DNA from: Phoronis australis
Taxonomy: Eukaryota; Phoronida; Phoronidae
Assembly (NCBI GenBank): GCA_002633005.1
Contig: NMRA01000088.1
Coordinates: 732,437 to 789,536 of the forward strand
Direction of reading: 5' to 3'
Length of the DNA: 57,100 nucleotides
The notes below the pieces were generated by a model. It had not been told where the DNA came from, ran no database searches, and worked only from the letters and a program-made list of their open reading frames with translations. The first letter of the stretch is position 1. Every line of letters starts with the position of its first letter. The position numbers were made by a program, and so were the translations under genes. This document shows positions 10,866 through 23,851 of this stretch, piece by piece.

Positions 10866-11138
10866 ATGGGAAATATGTATGGCAACATTGTTGTCATTTT
10901 ACGGATATTGAAAACTGATGCGCGTGCATCGCTGCGCAAAGATTTGTGGGATATGATTCAGTCAATCCAAAACGATGACGTTTCTGCAATGAGAGACAAA
11001 TTACTAAATTCCTTTCACCGCCCTCCATCGGTAATATCCACTTGTTCACATCTTAGGATTTTCTTCAAGTGTTCCTACATCCAGCGACACAACATGAAGT
11101 CTACGGATAAGTCCATATGGGATGAAGCCGTGGAGTAG
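10866..11138 (+). CDS. Unrecognised 90-codon ORF
   Basis: An open frame with coding-like codon choice in its first two thirds (residues 18-50, a mixed-charge, probably helical stretch). No domain is recognised, no partner exon is established, and it lies in the 3' flank of the TGF-beta gene on the opposite strand. It may be chance. Confidence 0.15.
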   Translation: MGNMYGNIVVILRILKTDARASLRKDLWDMIQSIQNDDVSAMRDKLLNSFHRPPSVISTCSHLRIFFKCSYIQRHNMKSTDKSIWDEAVE

Positions 11139-11819
11139 TTTCCAATTGTTGAATGAATTCTTTCTTTTCCTGGCTGGTTCCCGGCCTAAACGCTAGATAG
11201 CATGGCAATTTCCTGTTAAGGATGGACAACTAGGCTCGCTTGTGTATCATTTTTTGTTGCAGGGGCGTGGGTAAGAGTTATTAAGGAGCTAAATCTCACT
11301 ACGGGAGTTGTGAACATATTTCCCATGATGCGTCATTGTTATCATGCGTTAGAAACAGCAAAAAGGTCCATATAGCACCGATGATGAAGAGCAAGATGAC
11401 GGTTACAGTCACCTCATCATCTACCTAACAAATAAAATAGAGAGAATGTCTTACTATGGCAACACGGCACACGGAGATCTCTCAAGCCGTGGCATATTGC
11501 TTAGCGCGTTTCATTTAGTTTTAACGCGCATTCGAAGGCCTTTTCTTCCCGCAACAAAGGACAATTGAAACTAGTTCGTTAACACGTTGGCGTGCCAAAA
11601 CGCAACCAGAAAGCTGGGTACCATTTTCAAACTGTGACAAACGAAACCAAAATAAATGTTTTCGAGCACTTTGACAGATAACGTGTTTGTACGTTGCGGA
11701 AAGGATGGCCAAGCATCGACCAAAAGATGTCGCTGCTTTACTGGTTCACGCTGAGACACAAGGTGTCCGCGGTGCTGCCTGTCGTAAGACAATGGATACA
11801 GAGATATAATCGCAATCAA
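11139..11819. other. 3' flank of the TGF-beta ligand gene
   Basis: This stretch must contain the 3' UTR of the minus-strand ligand gene. I looked for AATAAA or ATTAAA on the minus strand and saw neither between 11161 and 11820. The polyadenylation site is therefore unplaced, and may lie further away or use a variant signal. Confidence 0.4.
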
Positions 11820-12688
11820 TCATGCGCAACGACACTCTTCAACAATCATGTCTGAGTATTCCGTCACTCCATAGTTGCCGTGTTCATCCAGGTGCAAGAT
11901 TGGAAGCGGACTAAATTTCGTCGCAGTACAACACGGGGAAGGTGCCGCCCCTGGATTTGTCATTTTCAGAATGGACTTAATCCCGGAGAAAGTGTTGGCC
12001 ATTTTGTACCTCCTGGGGCACTTTCCATCACAGTAGTAAGCGTTGTAACCCGCAGGTTCAACAACCCAATCGTCCCAACCGATGTCTTTGAATGAGATGT
12101 ACAGTGGGTGGCGGCAACATTTTTTCTCGCCATCTCCCTTCACACAGTCTTCCTTCACAGCTCTGCCCTTGCTTTTCCCTAAGATGTACCGCTCACTGGA
12201 AAGCACCGAGAGCCCGGGACTCACGTCCTCTTCGTCTCCGTTGTAGTTCTCGGCAATGTCTCCGCCTTTTGCGAACGTGACTACGTCGTGAAGTCTTTGA
12301 GCGTCACTCTCAATTTCTATTCCTAAGTTTGAGCCGGGGTTATTCACCCAATTCATGACGGCTTCTTTAATATTAAAATGTTCCCAACCGATATATGCTA
12401 AATTTATCACCTTGCTGTCAATCAACTTCCGTGTTTTTTTCTTCTTCTTCCGCTTTTTCCTCATAATTTGATAAACGTTCACTGATATCGTATTGTCGAT
12501 ATTCGAGTCGTTTCTTAATTTCTCCGGATTAACAGCGGATTTATATAGTTTTAACTGGGCTTTGTGTATGGCGACCTCCTTCTTGGGATCGCCTGGTTGA
12601 GCAATATTCACATCGAAATAAATCCGCGTGGGTTCCTCTGACGGATTTCGCGAACTGTTCGTCTTTGAAATTCGTGCAGAACCATAAT
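11820..12688 (-). CDS. TGF-beta superfamily ligand, exon 2 (prodomain and nine-cysteine mature domain)
   Basis: This exon encodes residues 107-395 of a secreted growth factor that would signal through type I/II receptor kinases. An acceptor ending ACAATTTCAG places the exon start at 12688; TGA is at 11820..11822. Prodomain features run from about residue 107, including the arm-domain motifs RIYFDVN (128-134) and NWVNNPGSNLGIEI (219-232). The mature domain begins near residue 283. Its nine cysteines (288, 297, 298, 326, 330, 359, 360, 392, 394) form the TGF-beta/activin-type knot plus dimer cysteine, ending CRCA. GWDDWV, CDGKCP...AN and PSPCC resemble GDF15/maverick/Panda ligands more than BMPs. 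That subfamily call is inference, and myostatin/activin-like is the alternative. Odd points: basic residues fill 183-194 (MRKKRKKKKKTRK is 182-194), and the residues before the mature domain (GKSKGR, ending 282) lack RXXR. The prodomain has no cysteines. Predicted N-glycosylation sites in this exon are N117 and N166. Confidence 0.95.
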
Positions 12689-15600
12689 CTGAAATTGTAA
12701 ACGTAATAAGGTTAGATATAGCTGAAAATTTCGCAGTTTAAAATAATTGTTCTCCAGTCCTCCAATGACCTGACGAAGAGTTGTACGTGTTAATGCATGT
12801 GGTGAATAAAGGTGCGTTTCAAGATTTATTTATTTGGTTTTACTCGAGCACATCTAGTTTCTCTCTTGGACCAATTGTACGGAACTTCCTTTTGCTAGAT
12901 TTCAAAAGTAGAACAAAAAGCACGAGAGCACGCATTTTGCAACTGAATGGTGTCGACGATATGCAAGTTATTACTTGGACATGAAGGTTTCAGCAATCCG
13001 ATGCTTTTGAATTTGATAGGTTTAAAACGATACATTGTCCGCCGTAAAAAGGATTGATTTGACTTCCAGCAATTTAGTGTGTATTGGAAAGAAATTCAAT
13101 ATACTGTGATGAAGCCGGAAGGGAGCCAATTTTCACACACTAGTTCACACCCATTAGGGATATGGGAACACGTCGACATGCCATAGGCTAAAATAGGTGA
13201 CGGATGAGTCTGTGAAACAAAGCTTTGGTAAGAGAATCTTACTTGGATTTTTCAAATAATATAATCGTAAAACTGAGACGTGTCCTTTAAGACATAAGAG
13301 TTTTTACTCAGATATCAGACAGACTATGATTCATTTCGTAAAGCAAACATAAAACTAATCGTCATCATTTAGTTTGTCTTCCACCATAACGGAATAAACA
13401 CCTACATAGACACTAAGATCTCGTGATATAGCTGCTTCAACAAGACACACTTGTCCTTCGGAAACTACTCGTTGCACCTTTTAAAGGCAAGTAATTTGTC
13501 TATAAGAAGCAGACTATAGTCTAACTATCAAAAAATGTTGTCAAAGATATCGAGGCCAAGATGGTCGCCTCTACTTCGTAGTGAGTCAAAAAATAAGAAT
13601 GTTGGACAAGATGTACTGATGCGTGAGAATGACGCTTTTGAATATCTTAACATGAGCACCGTCGTGTAGAACATGTTGATAACGTTCGTCACGAGGTTGT
13701 CTTGAGCTGACACGCGCCCTGATAATGCCAGAACGACTCTTCTACTGAGGAGATTAATCTTCTCGCATCGCCATCTCACGGATATTTCGGAACTATTATC
13801 ACACCTGGTTAATGAGACGCGGTTTCCTATGCGAACACTGTTTATAAACATTGCGGCCAATATGGCAAGGAATCGGGGTTAAGGAGTGCACATATCATTG
13901 CCAACCCAGATAAGGCTGTTATAGATATAACAGTAACATACCTACGGTAAGTTGAAGTTTATCTCAAACATAAAATGCTGTTGGATATTCTAATACCGCT
14001 GTCAGGAAAAGAATTGTTCCTTTTGTGCTCTGTATGAAGAGACAGTGGGACACTTCATGTAAATGTACACGTACATTGATACTTGTTCACAAAATTAATA
14101 TGCCATGGACTGGCTGCATTTTGAAAAGAGAATGTTCGCATTTAATCGGTTACGCATAACAAAACACAAGCCAGGATGAATATTTCAGGAGACAATGAAA
14201 ATCTCAGTTCGAGATCTAGTCATGAGATTCTCTTGTTTGAAATGACATCCAGGCAGACAAAATTCGGCTACGTTTTGCAACACGGTTCTTCTCGTCCTCT
14301 GGAGTAGGTCACAAGTCTCCCTTTTAGGGCTCAGCAAATCTAGAGCAAGAACTGTTGAACGGATTCATAACCATGAGAAATTCGTTCACGCATTTACGCG
14401 AATAGCTATAAATGATAATAGTAGATCGTTTCTACCCCGCACAACACCATTTGCTCATCAGACGTGACTCCTTTTACAATAACAACATAATATATTAAAG
14501 TCATAGTCGATAGTTAGAATACAAATAAAGGCAGGATGAGATCAGACAATACACCTAGTGCAGTTCAGTATCACATTTACCCCAGTGTCGCAAAAAATCA
14601 TAAGTTCATTACATAGATGTTAGTATGCTTGAGCGCTCACTTGGCAAACGCTTCGTTTTCATCAAATCTCACGTTACCGGTATTAATCACTATAGATCAA
14701 AACGTGACCAAGTAGCCTAGTTAAAAGGGTTCCATCCCAAAACATGAAATAAACGTTGGTTTTCGGGGGGTGCTTTGTGAGGCTTTGGCACGTCTAGTTT
14801 TCCAGCACAGCATTTTGCTTAGGTTCAACATTTTGGCGTGTTTAACCTCGTTTTAAAGTGTGAAAATGGCAGCCGAACGGTATACTGGTGAGCCAAATTC
14901 CATGCGTTAAATAGCACTATGTTTTAATATATAAATGGTAAAGACGCCGGCCTTGATTTCAGCGGCGGAAATTGGCGATTTGTAATAACATCGCAAAAAC
15001 ACATCGGATTTTGTTGTTTTATAGTTCTGGTCAAATCTCCGTCTCACCAATAATCTCAACATTACGTTTTTCGGTCGCATAATGTCGCTTTAGCAGTGCG
15101 TTGGTATTATCTTTTTACAGTAAAAGACAAAGTATGCTTTCGCGTCCATGATGCTGCGGTCGCACACAAAGATATTTGACGCGTTCTAACAATTTATATG
15201 CTGCTACATGGAAAAACATTCGTTATTACGTCAGAACGATTTATCGGTAGTATTGAAATTCGTGATCATATACAATGTACATTTAATATCTCAGGACACG
15301 AATGTAGCGGGTATCGCAAATAAGTGACGCCCAAGTGTCGTGAAACTTAGATTAATGATTGTTAAGACAACAATTATTGGTGATCACTCCTGACTTTTCC
15401 AATTAGACGTTCACTGAGGTCAACAAATAGGACGACTCGGGGGTGAGACTTTTTCATGACCGCAATTTTGCGGTAAATGAAAGTGAAACTAGCATGAACC
15501 GTGATTTGACGGTTACAGTGAACGTGATTACGTATTTTAGGCTGAATAAATGGTGAAATTTGTCCGAATTCGTGAACGTGAACGAAAACTGGAATCGAGG

Positions 15601-16978
15601 ATCCCCGAGAGAGAGTCTGTGCAGACCTGGGCACTAAGTCACACCGACGTTTTCGTGCCACTTTCACAAGCCCTACTACATAATTTTCCATCGCCTGTTA
15701 TAATAGACACGCGTATCATTGCTACTCTAATTTAGGGGGACCTCACAAAATTTATTTTATCTTACTTTGAGGTGGCGTCGTTTGGACTTCTAGCCTCCAA
15801 TTTCAAAACGCGGTCACGAGGTAGACATTGTTTTTCGATTGGCTCATGCTTGTGCAAATGAGGCAATATTGGAAATATGCAAATGAGTTAATGTTTTAAT
15901 ATTTATTGACCGGAACATTCGTAATACAGAATTCAAGGTGATTCGATGGCAAAAGTCAACATAACTGACCTCCCTTCTTGATAAAGCAGCAGTTTCTCAA
16001 GTTGATCAAAACTCAAGCATGGTCACTCAATTTTATGTTTACAAAAATGATAAGATATTATATTGATACACGCCTTACATTCACAAGTTTAAAACACATT
16101 AAATGAACCAATATCTTAGGAGTAGTACAATCAAGAAGATTTCACAAGACAAACACTGCTCAACAGAGTTGTCGATGTCGTGGCAATTAACGAAATAAGA
16201 CTTAGACGGAAAATATTCTAAATCAAATAACTCGTCATGAAATGTCGCAGCTTCATTCGAACGTAGCATATAGATTTAGTCTCTATAGTACAAATTGACT
16301 TGAAAGAGCACGACCAATTGCCGCCCATCTCCAGCTAACAAAAAACAACTCTCGAGAAAAAAGTAACTCGTTTTTATTTGCTCATGATGACAATGCGCGG
16401 GCTGGAGACACTAATTGTCTATATAGGCACATTTTAATCGTGTCGGTTAATGCGAGTAAATACATTGCACACTGGAAAAATGGCTTCACAAACAGACAAA
16501 GCAAATAAACTTGTAGTTTCCACGAGTACTATCTAACTCTAATATAAACAGACCCACCCTCCAATGTACGAAGAAAAGCCACATTTAGATCTGTTAAATG
16601 CATATAGCCAAAGAGAGCAATACCTGGTCAGGGAATTAATATAATTCAAAAAATAAATAGTGTGATTAGAGTACATAGCGAGTTACTGTTGCCAGGAGCA
16701 CATCTGCAATGTCGTCAGGACGCAGGTGCCACACCAACTGAGTTTCTTCTCAATTCTCAGTGAAAGTATCAGCTTCCTCATTGAGACTGCGTCCGAATAT
16801 TAGCAAGAAAAACTGAACAGTGTACGCAGGTATCCTGAGGATTAAGTCAACATTCCGGTTGTAAGTACACTTTTAAGGGACATTTTACGACAGAAAAACG
16901 CGTTTTGAGGATTATTGGTGGATGGGATAGACTTTTGAGGTTATTAGCATTGACCAGATGCTACAAAACAACAAAATC

Positions 16979-17066
16979 CATGCGCGCACCCAGGGGGGTT
17001 CGTCCGCTTCAGAGAAACCAAAACTCCGAAAAAATAGAAAACCGAGACAAAAGTCCACTTTTGGTT
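16979..17066 (-). repeat. Dispersed repeat family G, copy 2 (inverted)
   Basis: On the minus strand this reads AGTGGACTTTTGTCTCG, then TTTTCT, then CTCTGAAGCGGAC, and ends CTGGGTGCGCGCAT. It matches copy 1 at 7786..8025 with an internal deletion. Confidence 0.6.
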
Positions 17067-17179
17067 GCTATCGGTGACTCCAGATCCGAGTCTGCTCTGG
17101 GACTGATCTCAGAAAATTGCTTCTTTCGCCGATAGTGTCCATTTAATAATGAAAGTATTCTCTGTAATGGCAAGCGATG

Positions 17180-17283
17180 AAGCTGACAGGGATGGCGGTG
17201 ACGATGGTGTGACTATTGAGCTGGTGATGACGATCACGGTGGTGTTGATGGTTGTGTTGGGTGAGATGGTGATGGTGACGAAA
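17180..17283 (+). repeat. Degenerate GAT/GGT-rich tract
   Basis: Imperfect GATGGTG/GTGATGA units make an old microsatellite. It explains the apparent long frames on both strands here (17109..17489). Confidence 0.6.
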
Positions 17284-20200
17284 CATACAAAAACGACAAA
17301 CTGCGAGACACGGCTTATAAATACAAGCACAAATAACGTCCATGTTACTGAATACAAAATTATCTCGGCAAATTTAAATTTATGCAAATATAAATTTATG
17401 CAGCTGATATAAAATACAGAGAGGCTATTTAGGTAACCCGGATCTGTTTGTAAATATTGTGTGAAGTAGGGGCAGGTGTTTTTCGGCAACAGGTGTTATA
17501 AATTTCAACACGTCAGTCACACCAAAAGTGGTTCAGTGTTAAACAATTGAAAGGTTACAGTGACTATTTCAGCTACGAGATTCCAATTCTGCCCGCAAGC
17601 GGCGCTTTTGTGCAAAGCAGTAATCCTGTGACTACCCATCAAATGAAACTGCGAAATTAAAGGAACTGCACATGCACAATGCAAGAGTTGTGAAGTGCGG
17701 TTCTAACACGAGAGCGGCTACAAGCTGTAGGCTAAGTAAATGCGCTGTAATATGGAAAATCGGTCACAGCAAGCATCTGTTATTTTTGTACCCCTACACG
17801 TACAGTCATGAAGTAGTAGACGCGTATGTTATACTTTTCATATACAATCAGATCCTGCTTTCGAAATAAACAACCTCCGTTCCTCACAAAGTACGTGGTT
17901 TGAGCATTTATTCTTCCAAGAAAACGTAAATTTTTCACAGACGTATAGGAAACACTAAGTTGAAATCAAACAACCAATATGGCAACACGTGATCTTCCAT
18001 CGCCCAATCAGGAAACAGTGTCCATATCTGTTTACAGAAATTGCACAATTCATGCTGCTTAAACAAATATTGTTCTTCCTATTTGAATGTTTGTTATTAC
18101 GACTGCATCGGAAACATGTGCTTACGACAGACTCTCTTGGCGAAGAGTAAACTTTCTCTAAAAGCAAACGTTGTGAAACAGTTAGCGGACGACACGGGAC
18201 GTAGTCCAAACTAGTCGGACGCACTGCAAGCCGAGGAGCATAGTTATCCTTTCAGCTAAATTGCAGCTTAAGGTACCGGCATGAATTAGGTATCCCCGTC
18301 TCGGAGGCACGTGTACCCATTTTTATAAAACTTGGCACAAAATTGTGACGGCCTGGGGTGGGGGGAGCGAAAATTCTGACAATGGAATTTTGGCGACTGG
18401 GGAAGGAGTCAAAATTTTGGCGACTCGTCGGTGAAGCTGGTTATAGTTTCTTGTGATGTTTGTACACTGTGATTCAGCGTTTTTCAATGAAGTCGGTTTC
18501 TTTGAACCAAAACTGCATTTTGTAGCAAAATGGAAATCGTCGAACCTACATTTGTCACGGAGAAGGCAAATCCACGTGTGCTCAAAACAACAACTTGGTG
18601 CTTAGGAACTCGTGTGAAACCATGACCAACTGAAGGCACTCACCAGGTGGCGATACCGTCGCGTGCACGAGTCGGCTTATCTACTGAGAACTGACACATA
18701 ACGTGTCATGGAAATCGACATTTCGTGAGTGTACTCAAAATAGTTCGGCAAAGGCACAGCTTGTCATTGCTTGTGATGTCCGACGTCACAAAGTAATGAA
18801 GAGCCTGAGGAACTGTATGAATGTAAGAAACACTCCCATGAAAAAGCAATACAGGAACCACGATCTGACAGCAGGTTCCAGCGCTAAGTTCGTACAAGAA
18901 ATGTTGTTACTGCACTTTTAAGCTTGTTTCTAGAGAATAATGACGCGAGCTTCATCAAAACACAAAGCACAGGCCGAGCGCCCAGCGTTGCCAAATTGTC
19001 GTTCTGTGCCGACTGTGCGAATTAAGGTTTCTGAATGTTCCTGAGTGGAGAACGGTTTAGGGCCTGTGATCTATGTAAAAAACACACCTGTCTTATCTTA
19101 CGGTAGATAAGCAACCAGTCGACGTGACCCAGCTGCACTTTAAAGTATGTGTAGAGTGTCAAATGTCGAATAGCGCGCCTTTGGAAAAACAATATAGAAT
19201 AAGTTAACAACTCCTTAGGACTTGCCGTGCTACTATAGCTGGTTGAAGTGAGAGTCGTTGCGATAGATTTTGCTATGCGACAGTAAGATTGTATTGGTCT
19301 CGGATTATACTAAAATCGAACTAATAGTTAAGAAGTAGAGAGCGATTGTTTTTACTTCATTTTGAATCTCTTTCATTGCATTGCAAATGCAAACAGAAGA
19401 TTTCATAATAGCTATCTTAAATCAATGACCCTGTCTCCTTCAAACAATAACTTCGTGTGAAATAATTGGTTGGTGTAAGGCTGTGACGAGTCTAGGGCTC
19501 CATATATGAGTCAATATTTTTTGCCAACTTTGAGACGTGAGGTGAAAATACCCCCTAAGGTCTGGAGTTTGTCGCGTGTCGCGTGTCTCGTAAACCATGT
19601 GTGGTATGTGAAATTTTGAAGCAGGTTGCTCTTGCGACCACTGACTTGGCGGTAATGTACAAACGTGACCTGTGCCCAAACGTAAGCAAATGACGCTAAC
19701 GAAGCCTGCGTAATTTGCTAATATCACATATTCCTTGATAAGATCATTTGTTTTAATTATTGCACATTGTCATCGTAAAACAGATGCATGACGATAGCCG
19801 CTCAAATTGACTCTTTTACAGATTAGCAGATACGCCTTATTACACCGAATTCTGGGTTGCACGTCATCCATAGAAGAAGGGACCCAACCAATGAATCTAC
19901 ACCTAAATTTCCAGCCAACAGGGGGCTTGCATGACATATATTTCGCAAATTCATTGCAAAAAGCGCAAAAAGGTCAATTAATGTTGGTTGTAATGGTTGG
20001 CACGAGGCTCGGTGTCTTGTTTATGCAAGCTTGATTAATAACGAGTGAATATAAAACATTTCCGTACCTTGACGGCTTCCAAGCCCTTCGTAAAAGAAGG
20101 ATTCATGGGTGACCTTGCAAGGCAGTGATACTGAGCATTAAAAGCTAAGTGTCGAGGTCGACAAATCAAAAATCTCCATTCAATGTCAATAAACCTCCTT

Positions 20201-20547
20201 GATACAATCCTTTAATGCAGACCGTCGATAATAAAAGAAATGCAAGACACTAGGAATGACGTCACAGCAGAATCTCCCATGTGTATTACCTGCTGTAGCT
20301 CTGTGTTACTGATGTCACTGAATTGATTAACTAGGCAAACATTTGGTCCGGATGTTTTGGTGCACGCCAATGTGTACTGGCTGTAACACACAAGCAAAGT
20401 ATAAAAAGTAAAATCAAATCCTTGATTGTAAACATAAAACACAAAGAAAATGGGGTTTAACCACTAAGCTCTTATGATTAATTAACCACACACTTGGGCA
20501 AAATATCATAGGATCAGATTTTGTAGTTTTTTTGCGAAACAGTTAAA

Positions 20548-20691
20548 ATGGCCGCAGTTATCACTTCTCGTGCTTTACCTCGTTGCCTGAAGGCGGCGTG
20601 GTTGAGTTTGACGCCCCAGTGTATTCTCCTTCCCGCTTGGTCCTACTATGGGAACAGCTATCACTTCGTCAGTACATTAGACCATGCTTGA
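20548..20691 (+). CDS. Unrecognised 47-residue ORF with mitochondrial-presequence-like start
   Basis: An ATG in a strong context (TTAAAATGGCC) opens 47 codons before TGA. The first 24 residues (starting MAAVITSRALPRCLKAAW) have Arg/Lys spaced among Ala/Leu with no acidic residue, like an amphipathic mitochondrial targeting peptide. The rest contains SYYGNSYHFVSTLDHA. I do not recognise the protein. It lies inside the ligand intron on the opposite strand, with no good splice donor, so it could be a first-exon fragment, a decayed retrocopy or chance. ATGGC-type starts are expected by chance several times in this window. Confidence 0.22.
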   Translation: MAAVITSRALPRCLKAAWLSLTPQCILLPAWSYYGNSYHFVSTLDHA

Positions 20692-21664
20692 CCCGCCGTG
20701 ACAAAGTCAACTGCCTGAATCTGGTCTCAAGCAATTACGAGCTGACAGTTCTTCCTGAGTGAGGAAATTCACTCTAATCAGAATAAGGAACAGGCTGAGA
20801 CCAGTTTGATAAAAGCAAGTGGTCTGGATAAAAAATGTGTTTGTTTTTTACAGGAGTCGAGTTCATAGCCACTTTAAGGTAAATCTTTTCCTGTTGAAAG
20901 TGCGAAGTGGACAGATGGGTGCTCCAATACATTCATGATGTTCCAGCTATGAATTTATGTTGTGGACATCTATTAAGCACTGGCATAAATTATGAGAAAA
21001 AATCCAGCTACAGTCAACGTTGTAGCTTAGCTGTGAGTGCGATATCACGAGTGCAACAGGCGACCACGCGTCTTCACGGCGGATGAAATTGATGCCATGT
21101 TGTTTTCAATTCAGTCACGAGTCGTGACCGGCGCTAGGAGAGAGACGAAGCGTGCCGAAAAATTGTACATTTAATATTTTAACACACGCTTCTTATACGT
21201 TTTATGGCAAAGTAATTCGACTGAGACCCATCTAAATAATAGGTTATTTTATTGGAACACAACGTCCGCCATCATACTGTTAATCCCAAAATAAGAACGG
21301 TCGTGTTTGTTTTAAATTAGTGCGTTTTAAACTGATTTGTCCAGCTAACATGGGTAGCATTAGAGAAACTATTCGACGTATGTTCGCTAAGATGTTTTCT
21401 GCAAATAAAGAGACACGGTTATGAATTAGCTACGGCAAACATCACACAGCGACCTCACATTATAGCATCAGAATCTGTTACTATTCAAAGCAAAAAATAA
21501 TGGGTAAAGGAGCCAATAATTTACTCCCGGTGTCTGCAGCCTAGTGTTAAGAGGAAGAGAAGCGACCTTCTATTTATGAATACCTCTTGCGGTTAATTTA
21601 ATAGTCACAATGTGTTAAACCAACCATCAACACCTTCTTCCGGACACTACGATTACCATCTAAT

Positions 21665-21721
21665 GGCTGCCGAAAGCAATAAAAAGCACGTGAGCACGTG
21701 TCAAAAACTTGCGGCAGCCGT
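21665..21721. repeat. Short stem-loop
   Basis: Perfect 8-base arms GGCTGCCG and CGGCAGCC enclose a self-complementary CACGTG-rich centre. No function is assigned. Confidence 0.4.
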
Positions 21722-21891
21722 TCTTCCACAGACCAGGGCCATGCAAAATGGTGTGTACATTTCAACAGTTCGCTCAGTTACACGTGAAAGTTATCTATCG
21801 CTAGTTGTATTTGCTCAGAGGCGGGAGAATAGATAAATATAATGGATGTGTTGTGTCCTATTGTCTGGGTAGGGATAAGCACCAATTCTAC

Positions 21892-21924
21892 CACCTAGCA
21901 GCACGCAGGGAACCAGCGAGCAAC
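21892..21924 (+). mobile_element. Solo right end of family C
   Basis: CCACCTAGCAGCACGCAGGG followed by AACCAGCGAG matches the right terminus of the family C elements (CACCTAGCGGCACGCAGGG...CCAGCGAG). The left part of the element is absent, so this is a truncated remnant. Confidence 0.75.
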
Positions 21925-23689
21925 TCATCCGTTACTTCCTGTCGGACACCGGTTTTGCAGTCTCATACATCAATAGGGGGCAATCTCGCAGTCATCTTCA
22001 TTGTTCTCGGTTACATTTAGACTGCTGTGGTGAGTTGCGAGTAAAACTTGTGAAGACTTTTTCCTCTCAGTAGCTGATCTTCAAACTCCAAGCCTTTGAT
22101 GGATTGTAAAATATACGATCGTAGCACATATAGGCCTATGTACTTTTATGTGAAGGCGTGCCCGACATGCAAAACACTTGTGCAAAAACCCAGGAGCAAG
22201 TTTTTGAAATACCGTGCGAGACTGTGGGTGAAGCTTGATTTATCCGCTACAAAAAGGCAGGTGTTGGCCGTGTATTCGATTTAAAGTTAACTATTCAAAC
22301 GAAAGGTATGGGGACTTAAAATGAAGACACGTTGATAAAACTCGATTTAAGACATATGCATGTACAAGGGTTTGTCTCAAGAGCATGCGAATGAAACATA
22401 CAGTCATAAGAGTATTTGTCAAACACTTGAAAACCGTTTTTTGGAAAGCACGTTATTTCGGACGGACCCGAATACCCGAACATAATGGTAACCCCGAAGC
22501 AGCATGGGACCAGACACTTTTATAGGTTAATGACAAAGGGAAGTAGAGTCGTAATGAATTATTGTGACCTGTTTTATTGACAAAGGTTATAACTTAAGAA
22601 ATGATGTGTAACGCAGGCTCATCAAAGTATAAGTCACTAAATATGCTTGGTAGTCATGCCGTCTTCGTTAATGGAAGGCCACGCCACCTCTCGGCCATAA
22701 AAATATAACTGGTTATTTTAAAAGATTGTCTACAATAAACGAAATACCCCGCAAATAGCTTATCGAGGTGATTTTTAATTCGCATTGTTCCTGCAATGAG
22801 CTTCAGTTCGAGCAAGTTGGCTGCTGACTAAAACTGTTATTGAATTCTGCCAGCTGTGTAGCTACATTACAACAAGTTCTGAGTTAGTTGCGCATGACAT
22901 CAATACATTAACCATACCCGAGGTGTTCCGCACGCTAGGGAATTGCCTGTGACTTGAATTGCCGGCTCATTCAACAGCAATTCAAGATCGGATCACTCGG
23001 CGTGGTGATGATTTAAACCCCAAAACGCTTCCGTTGTGAATTCAGCATTGACAGCTAAAGGAACAGGGCGAAACGCAGCTTTAATTCAAATCAAACCATT
23101 CTACACTCACCACCGCGTGAAACAGGATGCACCAAGGTAATAGCCATATTACTAAACAGCGCTGGATTACTGCAAACAAGTGTGAATCGCGGTGGACTAA
23201 AGTGTGACATGCATGACGTTCGATTAACCTCATGGGCAGAAATTCTCGACAAGACTGCGGGTGGCGACTTTTCGCATTTTACATTAATAACATAACACAT
23301 TAGCGTAAACCATCCGTAAGAAAAGACGGAAACTCTTATAATGATATGCAACGGAATTACTTCCTTTTAGAACACTGTAACACACGAACACTCACACAAT
23401 ATGATTATCTGCTGGAACATCTCCGTCACTTTATGACTGACAATCGCCGAGATTTTTCAAATTCCTTTCCTTATAAAAAATACCCCTATTGCGCAGCTTA
23501 CGGAAGAGTCAAGTATCGATGTCATTGAAATGCCCTGGCGAGAATATAAGTACGAAGTGTCCTTCGTGATAGGCCCATTAACACAGAAACGGTTGATTTT
23601 GTAAACGCAACAAGTGAAACAGGTTCAAGCAAGTCACGCGTCCAAAGAACACAGAAGCTCCGGCTCACATAAATATGCGTATTTTCTGA

Positions 23690-23757
23690 AACGCGTTGTT
23701 AAAGTGCAGTTCTTGTGCACATAATACGAGTGTATTCTGAAACGTGTTGTTAAAGGG
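23690..23757 (+). repeat. Imperfect direct repeat
   Basis: TTCTGAAACGCGTTGTTAAAG and TTCTGAAACGTGTTGTTAAAG occur about 42 bases apart, with AT-rich spacer. Confidence 0.7.
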
Positions 23758-23851
23758 TCATTTCGCTATGCTAGCGGACTAATCATGAAATGGGCTGATT
23801 ACCTCCAACAAAAAGGTCTCAGAAATTTCTTTGGCATGAAATCTGCCTCCC

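Noticed and set aside
11820-12611. Reading the ligand as a 263-residue protein starting at 12611
   Set aside because: The first codon there is GTG inside an exon. The frame continues upstream to a splice acceptor at 12689 and joins in phase to a signal-peptide exon at 31858..32176.
11820-12688. Naming the ligand myostatin, activin or TGF-beta sensu stricto
   Set aside because: Nine cysteines fit these too, but GWDDWV and the CP...AN spacing fit GDF15/maverick better. Without a phylogeny no symbol is justified.
13528-13860. 110-codon minus-strand frame in the ligand intron
   Set aside because: No similarity to TGF-beta prodomains, no acceptor/donor pair in phase, and the direct splice of exon 1 to exon 2 is already exact.
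14867-14888. Mini exon ATGGCAGCCGAACGG...ACTG|GTGAGC in the ligand intron
   Set aside because: ATGGCNGC starts are expected about seven times by chance on two strands of this length. Seven codons with a donor is not evidence of a gene.
17109-17489. 126-codon minus-strand frame and overlapping plus-strand frame
   Set aside because: They are produced by a degenerate GAT/GGT repeat tract and lie in the ligand intron.
7459-19727. Minus-strand frames at 7459..7737 and 19440..19727 as members of one family (both contain TLPPS-x-W)
   Set aside because: Nucleotide matching was only about 55 percent over a short stretch, and the shared motif is too short to exclude chance.
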